A DNA stretch of 64,000 bases from Vibrio rumoiensis (GCF_002218045.2 NZ_AP018685.1:2418001-2482000); one strand, 5' to 3'; positions 28,547 to 38,465 are shown, numbered from the stretch's first letter. The notes: generated by a model not told the origin, from the letters alone. Numbers and translations are program-made.

Positions 28547-29083
28547 AAAATCGCCTTAGCAATACCTGTTTCCAGAAAGCTTTTTAATAGTAGTATCATA
28601 AATATAGTACACACTTTACTCTATGCGGCTCTAAATTACACACGTTTTTACACATATTTTTACACACTAGTGAGCCATCTTTGATTCTGGAGTTAGCGCT
28701 TATGTAATTTATGAGGGTAAAGCTGTGTATGTACTTGCCAAGGAATATTAAAATTGCGATGCCATGTGACTCAGCCAAAAGAGGTGCCACCATGTGGTTT
28801 CCTTGCTTTTTCCGTGGGTCCATTCAGCCCAAAAAAGCAATAATCTGTATATAACACCAGTGCTGATTGATTAGAGTAAACCGAGTCTTTCACAATAAGT
28901 TCGGCATGAGAAAAAGTAGTGTAAATCACCTCGATGTGGCTGGAGTGATTGGGAGCTGCTGACACAGAATGGGGCAAGAATACGTTAGCGATGCTCGTGA
29001 AGGCATACCTTTAAATAAAATGCCGCTCTGAGGCGTTGTATATTAGAAAACTATAAAGCAACTAAGCTCTCAATGTTATTGTT
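28547..29083. other. Non-coding stretch between two accessory genes
   Basis: AT-rich 537-bp region. It holds repeated CACAC/TTTTACACA words near 28610-28670 (probable promoter region for the TIGR04255 operon). A minus-strand frame open from about 29010 to 28771 (ending ARKPHGGTSFG) has no good start or recognisable domain. I see no convincing gene. Confidence 0.4.
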
Positions 29084-29818
29084 CTAAAATCTGTAATCAT
29101 TTAAAGGCCAAACTACACCTCTTTCAAATGATTGCATGTCCGTATTTAAACTCGGCGCATCTAGCTCGTATGGAATTGCGCCCAAATATCCATTGGAAAA
29201 TCTCCTAACAATATAACCACTAAGGTCTTTCTTATAATCGGTAGGTATGCACTGAGGCCATACACCACATAACAGCATTAAGTTAAACGATAAGTAGTGT
29301 CTGTCATAATTTGCACTTTCATATGAAATGGAAAGAGAGAGACCGTTCCCGTACTTGACCTGAATTTGTACTAGTTGACCATTCATCTTCAAACGAAAGT
29401 TCCCAAGTAAAAATATCAAACAGAAAACAAAGTCACGGAAGCGTAGTTCGTTTCTAGACTCTATCTCATGGTCAATCCCAACTAGCGCAAAGATAGCACA
29501 TAAACTATCCTTCACTTCGTCAAGAACGCCAATCCCGCTATTTCGTTGTTTCGGCAGATCTGCTCCATCAAAAGTTTTTAGAGTATTTTCATCAAAAAAA
29601 TCAATGACATCTTGGAATGAACTAATCACAAGACCTCGGTCTTTTTCATCCGGATGTGCTAAAAAATCACCAAGTTCACGAAAGATACTTCCTTTAGGTG
29701 TGTAATCTCTAGCTAATACGATAAACATAGCAGTATCATCTTGATCAAAAGATCTATTAATGAATTTGCCATAGAACCGTTCAATATGATGATGTGTGTA
29801 TTTATTCATTTCAGCCAC
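29084..29818 (-). CDS. Hypothetical accessory protein
   Basis: A 244-aa protein I do not recognise. Notable segments are FIVLARDYTPKGSIFRELGD, then FLAHPDEKDRGLV in the first third, a hydrophobic core at about 130-150 (FRDFVFCLIFLLGNFRLKM), and a C-terminus rich in aromatic residues. The FLAHP..RG pattern is seen in uncharacterised proteins of accessory islands. A GTG at 29818 or ATG at 29809 (MNKYTHHH) could start translation. It stands alone between the TIGR04255 operon and the small MSKKRL protein. Confidence 0.6.
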   Translation of the reverse strand: MAEMNKYTHHHIERFYGKFINRSFDQDDTAMFIVLARDYTPKGSIFRELGDFLAHPDEKDRGLVISSFQDVIDFFDENTLKTFDGADLPKQRNSGIGVLDEVKDSLCAIFALVGIDHEIESRNELRFRDFVFCLIFLLGNFRLKMNGQLVQIQVKYGNGLSLSISYESANYDRHYLSFNLMLLCGVWPQCIPTDYKKDLSGYIVRRFSNGYLGAIPYELDAPSLNTDMQSFERGVVWPLNDYRF

Positions 29819-29965
29819 AAACCTAACAGATGTTTTTTCAGTCTATATGGATTAGATATTATGGGTCAAACTAAGGACAGGTAAAGCGACGTTGACTATC
29901 GTTTCAAACACGCCTTGGAGCATTTTTGATTCTGGTGATTAATTCCGAAACACAAACATACTGGT

Positions 29966-30232
29966 TCACAGATCATCAATATCAACGTCAATTTCTGGGG
30001 AGTTTTCTCTTTGCTTAACTAGTTCTCGGTCTTGTTCATCTTCCTCAAATTCAATTCGGGAAGAGTCAAAAACATCACGTCGTTCAACTAGAAAATCGCT
30101 ACCAGCCTTATCCGCATCTTCCGAATAAGCCCCCCAATCTTTTTCACTTGTAGTCGCGAGTCCATCGGAGTGTGCAGTATGACTTGTTAAACCTTCTAAA
30201 AGGTCTTTTTCTGACAACCGTTTTTTACTCAT
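29966..30232 (-). CDS. Small acidic protein, copy 1 of a duplicated gene
   Basis: An 88-aa acidic protein: MSKKRLSEKDLLEGLTSHTA, then HSDGLATTSEKDWGAYSEDA. The DLLEGLT.HTAH segment recalls the C-terminal tail of MazE/AbrB-type antitoxins (DLLxGITPENxH), but no DNA-binding domain is visible. A close relative lies at 59176-59409, and similarity extends about 90 bp into the upstream region. The last 20 residues differ between copies (here ENSPEIDVDIDDL). No toxin partner is adjacent. Function unknown. Confidence 0.7.
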   Translation of the reverse strand: MSKKRLSEKDLLEGLTSHTAHSDGLATTSEKDWGAYSEDADKAGSDFLVERRDVFDSSRIEFEEDEQDRELVKQRENSPEIDVDIDDL

Positions 30233-30349
30233 AACTTACTTCTCGATTCAAAAATGACATTAGATAATTTATAGCATAGTGAGCAGCTAGAAATTAGCTC
30301 AGAAACAAGGAAAGGGGCAGAACCTTCTTAAAGCCATAACATCCGTAAT

Positions 30350-30391
30350 CACAAAAGGCAGCGTACCGATTGGAGAACGCTGCCTTTTAGT
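30350..30391. terminator. Strong bidirectional terminator
   Basis: AAAAGGCAGCGT (30353-30364) and ACGCTGCCTTTT (30377-30388) form a 12-bp perfect stem with a 12-nt loop and terminal A/T runs. It separates the accessory patch from the DHH gene. Confidence 0.85.
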
Positions 30392-30504
30392 ATGACACTT
30401 TAATAATTAGTAACTTTATTCTACTCACACACGTCCCCGTACCCCGGCTCTGCTCTTATATTTTCACACGACACGAAACACGCCACTCGTCATATCTTTT
30501 CAGA

Positions 30505-31470
30505 TCAGCGCTTAAATCTCTTCGCCATTACCTCAACAAACTTCTCAACCTTCTCTATTGGTAGGCGATTAATTCCTGCTGCCGCACGACGCCCGCCACC
30601 ATTCGCAAATTGATTACACACCTCATCCGCCCCTTCTCGACGGTTTAACGGCGCGCGAACACTCACGGTATAATCGCTTTCACTTTCATTAAGGGTTAAT
30701 ACGGCAAACGCTTTGTCTGGATTGTTGTTGACCAGTTGATTGCCAAAGTCACCACTTATTCTTCTCGCCCAAGCTTTATTAGGCAATAAGAAGACGTCGT
30801 AATCTGGAGTTTCAATCATGGGTTTACTGTCTGCAAGCTGAGCAAGATCTTGCTGGTAACCGGCTTTTAATTGATAAAAAATCGATGAGGAATCTTCGAG
30901 TAAATCAAATGGATCTACATAACTGAGTAGTGTTTGAAAAAGCTCAACTGGAGCGATATGAAGATCATCTAAACTCGCACCATAACCATTGTAATTAATT
31001 AAAGTGCCTAGCTCTTTTAGGAACGCAGTTTGCGATGCTAACAAACCACTTTGGTTGGCCAACGCCAAAGCTCGTTTCGTCATATTGTCGCCAAACGCCC
31101 CAGCAATAGCCCAAGTTTGAAACTGCCCTTTTAAATGCTGATTAATCAATAAGCTAGTGCAGGTTTCTGCATCAAGATTAATAAGAGAGGTGAGGTAAGA
31201 AGATTGAGGAATATCACCACTTTGATGATGATCGCAATAAAAGATAGGAATGTGTTGTTCAAGCAGAGAGTTAAGCGCAGTAATATTTTTTTGTAGAGAG
31301 ATATCTAAGACCGTTACGGATGTCGCATCTCCCTTTTCAACCACTTGGGAAAGCAATTGAATATCACGCTTTACACCCGTAATTAATCGACTGATTTTAG
31401 GATCAGCCAAACGCAACTGAAGCAATGCGATAATGCCATCCGCATCACCGTTAAAAACATCGTAATGCAT
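30505..31470 (-). CDS. DHH-family phosphoesterase
   Basis: A 321-aa cytosolic protein of the DHH/DHHA1 superfamily. DVFNGDADGI near the N-terminus, VTVLDIS, and the signature FYCDHHQSGD (residues about 85-94) supply the metal ligands; a C-terminal substrate region ends with CNQFANGGGRRAAAGINRLP, a DHHA1-type glycine-rich motif. Relatives act on short oligonucleotides or phosphoesters. ATG 31470 has AAGGA at 6 nt, better than the longer reading. Flanked by the dispersed intergenic repeats. Confidence 0.85.
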   Translation of the reverse strand: MHYDVFNGDADGIIALLQLRLADPKISRLITGVKRDIQLLSQVVEKGDATSVTVLDISLQKNITALNSLLEQHIPIFYCDHHQSGDIPQSSYLTSLINLDAETCTSLLINQHLKGQFQTWAIAGAFGDNMTKRALALANQSGLLASQTAFLKELGTLINYNGYGASLDDLHIAPVELFQTLLSYVDPFDLLEDSSSIFYQLKAGYQQDLAQLADSKPMIETPDYDVFLLPNKAWARRISGDFGNQLVNNNPDKAFAVLTLNESESDYTVSVRAPLNRREGADEVCNQFANGGGRRAAAGINRLPIEKVEKFVEVMAKRFKR

Positions 31471-31494
31471 GAAAATCCTTTTTAACACAGTTCC

Positions 31495-31557
31495 GGGAGC
31501 CGAGTGCGCTTCGCTTCGAGAGCCAAGTTATCGCGAGCTTTTAGCTCCTCGGCTCCC
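31495..31557. repeat. Dispersed intergenic repeat, clean hairpin copy (copy 7)
   Basis: GGGAGCCGAG (31495-31504) and CTCGGCTCCC (31548-31557) are perfect 10-bp inverted arms enclosing TGCGCTTCGCTTCGAGAGCC and a short linker. This is the most regular member of the family seen in the window. A less regular member lies near 30425-30500. Confidence 0.65.
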
Positions 31558-31596
31558 AAAATGAAACATCCTTGCAACCCGCTGTGCTTTTAGATT

Positions 31597-32763
31597 TTAA
31601 TCCGAACCAAACAAATCGCGGGTATAGACTTTATCTGCAACATCGGCCAATTCTTCAACCATGCGGTTAGACACAATCACATCCGAGACTTGTTTAAATT
31701 CTTCAAAATCACGAATCACACGAGAACGGAAGAAATCGTCCTCTTTCAATACTGGCTCATACACTACAACTTCAATGCCTTTCGCTTTCAAACGTTTCAT
31801 AATCCCTTGAATGCTCGACGCTCGGAAGTTATCTGAGCCTGCTTTCATGATCAGACGATAGATACCCACGACTTTCGGGTTGCGCTTAATAATCGAATCC
31901 GCCACAAAATCTTTACGAGTGCGGTTCGCATCCACAATCGCACCAATAATATTATTCGGTACTGAGTCATAGTTGGCGAGAAGTTGCTTAGTATCTTTCG
32001 GTAAACAATAGCCACCGTAACCAAAAGATGGGTTGTTATAGTGGTTACCAATACGAGGATCTAAACCAACACCTTCAATAATCTGACGTGCATTTAGGCC
32101 ATTCGCTTCGGCGTAAGAATCGAGCTCATTGAAATAAGCAACACGCAACGCAAGATAAGTGTTCGAGAACAACTTCACTGCCTCAGCTTCAGTCGAATCA
32201 GTAAACAACACATCAATATTGTCTTTAACCGCACCTTCTACCAATAAATTAGCAAAGACTTGAGCTCGTTCAGATTGCTCACCGACAATGATGCGAGATG
32301 GGTATAAATTGTCGTATAACGCACGACCTTCACGTAAAAACTCAGGTGAAAACATAATATTTTCACACTGCATTTCTTGCTTAATTTTCGCGGTATAACC
32401 CACTGGTACTGTCGATTTGATCACCATGACCGCATCAGGATTAATGGCCATCACATCACGAATCACCGCTTCAACCGATGACGTATTAAAGTAATTGGTT
32501 TGTGGGTCATAATCGGTTGGGGTGGCAATTACAACAAACTCAGCGCCTTGATAAGCAGCTTGTTTATCCAATGTCGCAGTCAGATTTAATTCTTTTTCTG
32601 CTAAAAACTGCTCAATTTCCGCATCAGCAATAGGAGATTGACGATTGTTAATCATTTCCACTTTTTCAGGAATGATATCGACTGCTACCACTTCATGGTG
32701 TTGCGATAGTAGGACGGCATTGGAAAGGCCTACATAGCCTGTACCTGCAATGGCGATTTTCAT
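31597..32763 (-). CDS. ugd: UDP-glucose 6-dehydrogenase
   Basis: A 388-aa cytosolic enzyme oxidising UDP-glucose to UDP-glucuronate with NAD+, a precursor for capsule and O-antigen sugars. The N-terminus MKIAIAGTGYVGLSNAVLLS is a Rossmann motif. VIKSTVPVGYT, FSPEFLREGRALYDNLYPSR, NELDSYAEANGLN and the active-site FGYGGYCLPKDTKQL with the catalytic Cys are all present. ATG 32763 is chosen over an upstream start. It lies next to wecA in a polysaccharide region. Confidence 0.96.
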   Translation of the reverse strand: MKIAIAGTGYVGLSNAVLLSQHHEVVAVDIIPEKVEMINNRQSPIADAEIEQFLAEKELNLTATLDKQAAYQGAEFVVIATPTDYDPQTNYFNTSSVEAVIRDVMAINPDAVMVIKSTVPVGYTAKIKQEMQCENIMFSPEFLREGRALYDNLYPSRIIVGEQSERAQVFANLLVEGAVKDNIDVLFTDSTEAEAVKLFSNTYLALRVAYFNELDSYAEANGLNARQIIEGVGLDPRIGNHYNNPSFGYGGYCLPKDTKQLLANYDSVPNNIIGAIVDANRTRKDFVADSIIKRNPKVVGIYRLIMKAGSDNFRASSIQGIMKRLKAKGIEVVVYEPVLKEDDFFRSRVIRDFEEFKQVSDVIVSNRMVEELADVADKVYTRDLFGSD

Positions 32764-32854
32764 AATGTAACTCACTACTTAAAAATTAATGAAAGACTGA
32801 ATTGGCGCTAGAGTACATTAAATGATCATTGAACTCTATGATCGAAGATTATCT

Positions 32855-33964
32855 TCATTGACCGCTTTTATTTAAAGATGTAGTTTTTACTTCGATATGG
32901 TTAGTTTCTAAATTAAACCAAGATCTTAACATAGCTGTGACTCGCCAAATATAAGATAACAATAAAGCATATATAATGAATAAAGCTAGGAATGAGAAAA
33001 ACATTATAGACTCTGAAATATGTTGAGCTTCACCATAAAGACCAAACCCTGCGCATAATGAGGCAAAGAAACATATCGCTAATAACGTTTGACGAGAAGT
33101 AAGCCCTAAACGTTGGCAAATATGGTGTAAATGTTCTCGATCTGGCTTAAATGGAGAGTCACCACGTCGAATACGACGGATCATAATCGCAGCCATATCC
33201 ATCAAAGGAATAGCAACAAACCATAATGCAGTGACAGGTCTAATTGAAACTCTTCCTTCAATTTGGCTCATACACATTAAAGACCAAACCACAATAAAAC
33301 CTATCATCATGCTGCCAGCGTCACCCATAAAAATTTTACGCTGACGGCCTAATAGCCCAAGATTAAATAAAACATAAGGCAACATAATAATGATAAGAAC
33401 TAAACAAATATAAGCATCGTTTAGATATCCTTCGACAGCAAGCAGCAGCCCCATTGCGCCAAAGGTTACAATAGATAACCCACCTAATAAGCCATCAATA
33501 CCATCCACCATATTAAAGGCATTAATCAAGCCTATCACTGCAAAAACAGTCACTATATAGCCAAACCAATCAAGATGAATATCACCAACCCCAAGAATAT
33601 CACCTAAAGAATGAAGTTTCACATCAGCAAAAATCATCATTGCTAATGCTAATCCGCCCTGAACTGCAAAACGAATTTTAAAATCAACATCATATTTATC
33701 ATCAAGTACACCAACCACAAGTAAAATAACCATCGCGGAGCAAAGATGATAGGGGTAAGTAAAGCTTGATGGATTAACTAAAATATACAGTAAAAAAGTG
33801 ATGCTAATGGCAATACCGCCAACGAGAGGTATCGCCCCGCTATGATTTTTTCGAGCATTAGGTACATCAACTAACTGGATTCTTTTCGCTAAACTTCTTA
33901 ACGCATAGAGGAGACTCAAGGAAAATGTAAATATGATGAGCAGTTCAAGTGTAATATACAGCAA
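32855..33964 (-). CDS. wecA: Undecaprenyl-phosphate GlcNAc-1-phosphate transferase (WecA-like)
   Basis: A 369-aa polytopic membrane enzyme that transfers a sugar-1-phosphate, usually GlcNAc-1-P, to undecaprenyl phosphate to start surface polysaccharide synthesis. Motifs include VDVPNARKNHSGAIPLVGGI, NAFNMVDGIDGLLGGLSI, FMGDAGSMMIGFIV and PDREHLHHICQRLGL. A TTG start at 33964, preceded by AAGGA at 7 nt, gives MLYITLELLIIFTFS, which fits the family better than the longer in-frame reading from 34015. Divergent from wza, with about 420 bp between. Confidence 0.93.
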   Translation of the reverse strand: MLYITLELLIIFTFSLSLLYALRSLAKRIQLVDVPNARKNHSGAIPLVGGIAISITFLLYILVNPSSFTYPYHLCSAMVILLVVGVLDDKYDVDFKIRFAVQGGLALAMMIFADVKLHSLGDILGVGDIHLDWFGYIVTVFAVIGLINAFNMVDGIDGLLGGLSIVTFGAMGLLLAVEGYLNDAYICLVLIIIMLPYVLFNLGLLGRQRKIFMGDAGSMMIGFIVVWSLMCMSQIEGRVSIRPVTALWFVAIPLMDMAAIMIRRIRRGDSPFKPDREHLHHICQRLGLTSRQTLLAICFFASLCAGFGLYGEAQHISESIMFFSFLALFIIYALLLSYIWRVTAMLRSWFNLETNHIEVKTTSLNKSGQ

Positions 33965-34299
33965 AATTTCATCCTTAAAATTGAGTCTATTTTTGGTAAG
34001 TTGCTGGCACCACAATGATTAAGCAATCGACATACCAAGCAAAATGAATACATTCATTCATTTCTTGCATGAATATGATACATAAAAAACTCGTTTTTAG
34101 TTAAAAAAAAAGTAGCTAAGGAGCAAAAAATCAACAACAGACCTATAAGGGGAGTATCTGTTAGAAGCATTTGAACATTGCAACTCTCATTAAAGCGTTA
34201 CGCTTATTTATTTATAAATACACATGGAGTATCATCGAAATGTCTCAAAGTACTCACCTTAATGCAAGTTAACATTTTATTAACCCAAGTAAGGTATAA

Positions 34300-34324
34300 G
34301 CATTATCAAAAATGTTGATAATGC
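34300..34324. promoter_or_regulatory. Inverted repeat upstream of wza
   Basis: GCATTATCAA-(5 nt)-TTGATAATGC is a perfect 10-bp inverted repeat 59 bp before the wza ATG. It may be an operator or a leader hairpin in the wza transcript. The wider gap (34016-34382) is AT-rich; I did not find a convincing JUMPstart/ops element. Confidence 0.5.
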
Positions 34325-34382
34325 ATAATTGTGAATGTTTTTTAACCATTTCATCTTCACATCAAATGAAACAATGGATTGT

Positions 34383-35609
34383 ATGAATATATCAAAAAAG
34401 CCGTTATCTTTACTGTTGGTTAGCCTTGTGCTGTCTGGTTGTACTATGCCAGGTTCTCACCTTAGCTTGTCAGGAAAAAATGTCATTGAACCAGAAACCT
34501 CTTCAAATTCTGATGAAAATAAATCAGAAGATGATCTTTCAAGTAGAGTCAACGTCTATAAGTTATCACCAAGTACAGTCATCGGATTTAAATCACCTGA
34601 AGTAGCTTCTCGTAGTAATCCCTCATTAGATGAACAGGTAGCAAAATATAATTATTACATTGGCCCTGGCGATATTCTCAATATTACTATTTGGGATCAC
34701 CCTGAGTTAACAATACCTGCCGGCTCTTATCGTAGTTCAAGTGAATCTGGTAACTGGGTACATTCTGATGGTACGATTTTTTATCCTTATATTGGTACTG
34801 TTCATGTAGAAGGGAAAACTGTCACTCAAATCCGTGATGAAATAGCGACTCGTCTAGCTAAATACATAGAAAGTCCTCAAGTTGATGTCAACGTCGCGGC
34901 ATTTCGAGCTCAAAAAGCTTACGTTACTGGTGAGATAAAACAGCCAGGTCAACAGCCTATCACTAACGTCCCTATGACTATTCTCGATGCTATTAACCGC
35001 TCCGGTGGGCTAAGCGCTGATGCTGATTGGCGAAATATAACGTTAACCAGAAAAGGACAAGAAGAAAGCATCTCCCTTTATGCTTTAATGCAACGAGGTG
35101 ACTTAACTCAAAACCGATTACTCCAAAACGGCGATATCATTCATGTTCCCCGTAATGACAACCAAAAAGTGTTTGTTATGGGAGAGGTCAATGATCCCCA
35201 ATTACTGCGTATCGATCGCGCTGGCATGAGTTTAACTGAAGCATTAAGCAGTGTTGGTGGAATTAACCAGCTTGATGCGGATGCAACCGGAGTCTTTGTT
35301 ATTCGCTCAATCAAGCAACCGACTACAACGGCAAACTCAAATGTAAAATCAGAGGTTAATGCATCCACATCCAGTGAAAGTAGTAAAGAGCAAAAGCCAG
35401 CACCTATTGCCAATATCTATCAACTTGATATTAAAGATGCAACTGCGCTAGTGATCGGCACCGAATTTGAAATGCAACCTTACGATATTGTGTATGTAAC
35501 GGCAGCACCAATTACCCGATGGAATCGCGTAATTATGAAATTACTCCCAACCATCAATGGATTTAATAACCTATCTGAAGGCTTAAATTACTATACAGAC
35601 TTAAAGTAA
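34383..35609 (+). CDS. wza: Polysaccharide export outer-membrane lipoprotein Wza
   Basis: A 408-aa precursor. The lipobox LVLSGC follows a basic N-terminus (MNISKKPLSLLLVSLVLSGC). Poly_export and SLBB domains follow: NYYIGPGDILNITIWDHPELT, YPYIGTVHVEGKTVTQIRDE, AYVTGEIKQPGQQPIT and VFVMGEVNDPQLLRID. It forms the outer-membrane channel for capsular or exopolysaccharide. ATG 34383 is chosen because it gives the lipoprotein signal. It is the first gene of wza-wzb-wzc, with a hairpin before wzb. Confidence 0.96.
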   Translation: MNISKKPLSLLLVSLVLSGCTMPGSHLSLSGKNVIEPETSSNSDENKSEDDLSSRVNVYKLSPSTVIGFKSPEVASRSNPSLDEQVAKYNYYIGPGDILNITIWDHPELTIPAGSYRSSSESGNWVHSDGTIFYPYIGTVHVEGKTVTQIRDEIATRLAKYIESPQVDVNVAAFRAQKAYVTGEIKQPGQQPITNVPMTILDAINRSGGLSADADWRNITLTRKGQEESISLYALMQRGDLTQNRLLQNGDIIHVPRNDNQKVFVMGEVNDPQLLRIDRAGMSLTEALSSVGGINQLDADATGVFVIRSIKQPTTTANSNVKSEVNASTSSESSKEQKPAPIANIYQLDIKDATALVIGTEFEMQPYDIVYVTAAPITRWNRVIMKLLPTINGFNNLSEGLNYYTDLK

Positions 35610-35644
35610 TAGACCGACTTAAAGTAATGTTGATAAAAATGAGT

Positions 35645-35682
35645 GACTATCACACAACAATAACGTTCAATGTGTGATAGTC
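35645..35682 (+). terminator. Hairpin between wza and wzb (attenuator candidate)
   Basis: GACTATCACACA and TGTGTGATAGTC are perfect 12-bp arms around a 14-nt loop, followed by TTCTTATT. It lies inside the wza-wzb-wzc operon, so it may reduce read-through or shape mRNA stability rather than end the transcript. Confidence 0.6.
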
Positions 35683-35716
35683 GTTCTTATTCCACTGGTT
35701 GTATGAAAGGAATAAC

Positions 35717-36160
35717 ATGTTTAACAAAATACTGGTAGTTTGCGTAGGCAATATATGCCGCTCTCCAACGGGAGAACGCCTGCTAAAAAAAGAGCTACCC
35801 CATAAACAAATAGCATCAGCAGGGATAGCAACAGAGAAAAGCGGTTTATCTGGCAAACCGGCAGATGAAACAGCCAGCACCTTAGCGGCAGAGCATCATG
35901 TTTCATTGGATAACCACACCGCGCAGCAATTAACTCGAGAACTTTGCCGTGACTACGATCTTATTTTAGTCATGGAAAAAGGACATATTGACGCTGTCAG
36001 CAAGATAGCACCAGAAGTTCGCGGTAAGACTTTATTATTTGGAGAGTGGATTGGAAGAAAAGACATTCCGGATCCATACAAAAAAAGTCGAGAAGCTTTT
36101 GAATATGCATTTACATTAATCGAACAAGCCTCGGTCGCCTGGGCGAAAAGATTAAAATAG
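35717..36160 (+). CDS. wzb: Low-molecular-weight protein-tyrosine phosphatase Wzb
   Basis: A 147-aa cytosolic phosphatase. The P-loop VCVGNICRSPT (CX5R) is near the N-terminus and the general-acid DPY region is IPDPYKKSREAF near residue 118. It dephosphorylates the Wzc tyrosine cluster and so controls polymer export. ATG 35717 has an AAGGA site; the reading six codons longer is less likely. Lies between wza and wzc. Confidence 0.96.
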   Translation: MFNKILVVCVGNICRSPTGERLLKKELPHKQIASAGIATEKSGLSGKPADETASTLAAEHHVSLDNHTAQQLTRELCRDYDLILVMEKGHIDAVSKIAPEVRGKTLLFGEWIGRKDIPDPYKKSREAFEYAFTLIEQASVAWAKRLK

Positions 36161-36251
36161 TAACCATGATTTAAGCACTTTAGCCAAGTTATTTAGGTAC
36201 TTGGGTATAAATCATACACAAACACTTTACTTTATAGCCTTTGGGATCAAG

Positions 36252-38441
36252 ATGACTGTAAATAACAGCACACACAAAGAAAGCTCAGGCCATGCATCCT
36301 CTCACAGTGATGTGATTGATCTTGGTAAACTATTTGGCATTTTATTAGACCATCGTTGGTTTATTATCATCACCACCTTCATTTTTGCGGTTTTAGGTGT
36401 GAGCTATGCTTTATTAGCCACTCCGATTTATAAAACAGATGCCTTGATCCAAGTCGAGCAAAAAAGTACGGGTCTACCTGCACTTAATAGTGAAATGACG
36501 GATCTGTTTGATACAGAATCACCCGCGGCTACAGAAATTGAAATTTTAAAATCTCGTATGGTATTGGGTGAAACCGTTGATAACCTTAATCTCACTACCG
36601 TAGCTTCTGGCAACTATTTCCCTATTGTAGGTAAAGGGTTATCTCGAATATTCGGAGATTCTCAGCATATTCAAATTAGTCGATTTGATGTTCCAGATAT
36701 GACAGAACCTCAGGCTTATACACTTACCGTCACAGCTCAATCCGTTGGTTCGTTTGTTCTTAGTGATGAAAATAACAACATAATTTTAGAAGGGAAGGTC
36801 GGCGAACTAGCTCAAGGCAATGACTACTCTTTATTTGTAACCAATATAGAAGCTGATGATAATGATAGCTTTACTATCAGAAAAATTAGCCGTTTAGATG
36901 CGATACAAAATTTACAAAATGATCTTGCCGTTAGTGAGCGAGGTAAGCAAACAGGGATACTGCAACTGTCTCTTACAGGTGAAAACCGTGTTGATATTCA
37001 AGCTATATTAAACGATATTAGCCAAAACTACTTTATGCAAAACGTGGCACGCAACTCAGCAGAAGCTGAAAGCAGCTTGGCCTTTCTAAAGAAACACTTA
37101 CCATCCGTTAAAGAGCAACTTAATGATGCAGAAGACAAATTAAATCAATACCGCCAAACTAATGAATCAGTCGACCTCAACATGGAAGCCCAATCCACGT
37201 TAGACGTAATGGTTTCATTAGAATCTCAATTAAATGAACTGACATTTAAAGAAAGCGATATTTCAAAGCTTTACACCAAAAACCACCCTGCTTACCAATC
37301 CTTATTGTCAAAAAGAAAAACTTTATTGACCGAAAAAGCACGTTTAGATAAACGCATAGAAAAGTTGCCGAAAACACAGCGTGAAATTTTACGAATGACA
37401 CGTGATGTTGAAGTAAACCAACAAATTTATATTCAGCTCCTCAACAAAGTACAAGAACTCAACATCGTTAAGGCGAGCACCGTTGGTAATGTTCGCATTA
37501 TCGATGGCGCACAAAGTTTTACTCAAGCGGTCAAGCCTAAAAAGCCGTTAATTGCTGTTCTTGCTACTTTACTTGGTGGGATGATTTCTGTAGCACTGGT
37601 GCTACTAAAAACCGCGATGCACCGTGGGATTGAATCACCGGATGAAATAGAAGATATTGGCCTACCTGTTTATGCCTCTATTCCTCTTTCATCCTGGCAA
37701 GTAAATACAGAGAAAAAAAGAGAAAAGAGGAAGGGAAACCTTCCTATCGAGCAATCGATTCTATCCATCGCAAACCCTACCGATATCTCTGTTGAAGCTT
37801 TGAGAAGCCTCAGAACTAGCCTTCACTTTGCCATGATGGAAGCTAAAAATAATATTTTAATGATATCAGGACCCGGCCCGTCACTGGGCAAGTCATTTAT
37901 TTCAACAAATATCGCAACCGTCATAGCTCAATCAAGTCAAAAGACTTTAATCATTGGTGCCGATATGCGTAAAGGGCATATCCACAAAACATTTGACTGC
38001 AAAGTAAGTCCAGGTCTTTCTGAGTATCTCAGTGGCCAGGTTGAGATGAATGAGATTATTCAATCATTAACTATTGATAATTTAGATTGCATTACCCGCG
38101 GAGATATACCACCAAATCCTTCTGAGTTATTGATGCATCCTCGCTTTAAAGCTTTACTTGATTGGTGCTCTGAAAATTATGATTTTGTATTAGTCGACAC
38201 TCCTCCTATTCTCGCCGTTACAGATGCAGCAATTATTGGACAACATGTTGGTACAACGCTAATGGTTGGACGATTTGATAAAACGACAGTCAAAGAAACA
38301 ACGATTGCATTACAACGCTTTGAGCAAAATGGTATTAACGTTAAAGGATTTATTCTTAATGCCATGGAAGCAAAAGCGGCCACTGCTTATGGTGGTTACG
38401 GTTACTATCACTATGAATACAAAAGCGACACCACAAAATAG
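36252..38441 (+). CDS. wzc: Polysaccharide co-polymerase / tyrosine autokinase Wzc
   Basis: A 729-aa inner-membrane protein. The first membrane helix (HRWFIIITTFIFAVLGVSYA) and second (PLIAVLATLLGGMISVALVL) frame a large periplasmic coiled-coil region. The C-terminal BY-kinase has SGPGPSLGKSF (Walker A), IIGADMRKG (A') and VLVDTPPIL (B), ending in a tyrosine-rich tail (YGGYGYYHYEYKS), the autophosphorylation cluster removed by Wzb. ATG 36252 is chosen; the frame opens at 36201. A strong terminator follows, so no glycosyltransferase is co-transcribed. Confidence 0.96.
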   Translation: MTVNNSTHKESSGHASSHSDVIDLGKLFGILLDHRWFIIITTFIFAVLGVSYALLATPIYKTDALIQVEQKSTGLPALNSEMTDLFDTESPAATEIEILKSRMVLGETVDNLNLTTVASGNYFPIVGKGLSRIFGDSQHIQISRFDVPDMTEPQAYTLTVTAQSVGSFVLSDENNNIILEGKVGELAQGNDYSLFVTNIEADDNDSFTIRKISRLDAIQNLQNDLAVSERGKQTGILQLSLTGENRVDIQAILNDISQNYFMQNVARNSAEAESSLAFLKKHLPSVKEQLNDAEDKLNQYRQTNESVDLNMEAQSTLDVMVSLESQLNELTFKESDISKLYTKNHPAYQSLLSKRKTLLTEKARLDKRIEKLPKTQREILRMTRDVEVNQQIYIQLLNKVQELNIVKASTVGNVRIIDGAQSFTQAVKPKKPLIAVLATLLGGMISVALVLLKTAMHRGIESPDEIEDIGLPVYASIPLSSWQVNTEKKREKRKGNLPIEQSILSIANPTDISVEALRSLRTSLHFAMMEAKNNILMISGPGPSLGKSFISTNIATVIAQSSQKTLIIGADMRKGHIHKTFDCKVSPGLSEYLSGQVEMNEIIQSLTIDNLDCITRGDIPPNPSELLMHPRFKALLDWCSENYDFVLVDTPPILAVTDAAIIGQHVGTTLMVGRFDKTTVKETTIALQRFEQNGINVKGFILNAMEAKAATAYGGYGYYHYEYKSDTTK

Positions 38442-38465
38442 CGCAATTTTTGCTTAAAACCCCTC

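Noticed and set aside
28596..28977. Two minus-strand frames of 68-75 codons
   Set aside because: They overlap each other in different frames, lack ribosome sites, and show no recognisable composition or domain.
29021..29050. attC-like AACGCCTCAGAGCGG on the minus strand
   Set aside because: Only a short resemblance to VCR sequence with no second core; more likely a weak terminator for the gene at 29084.
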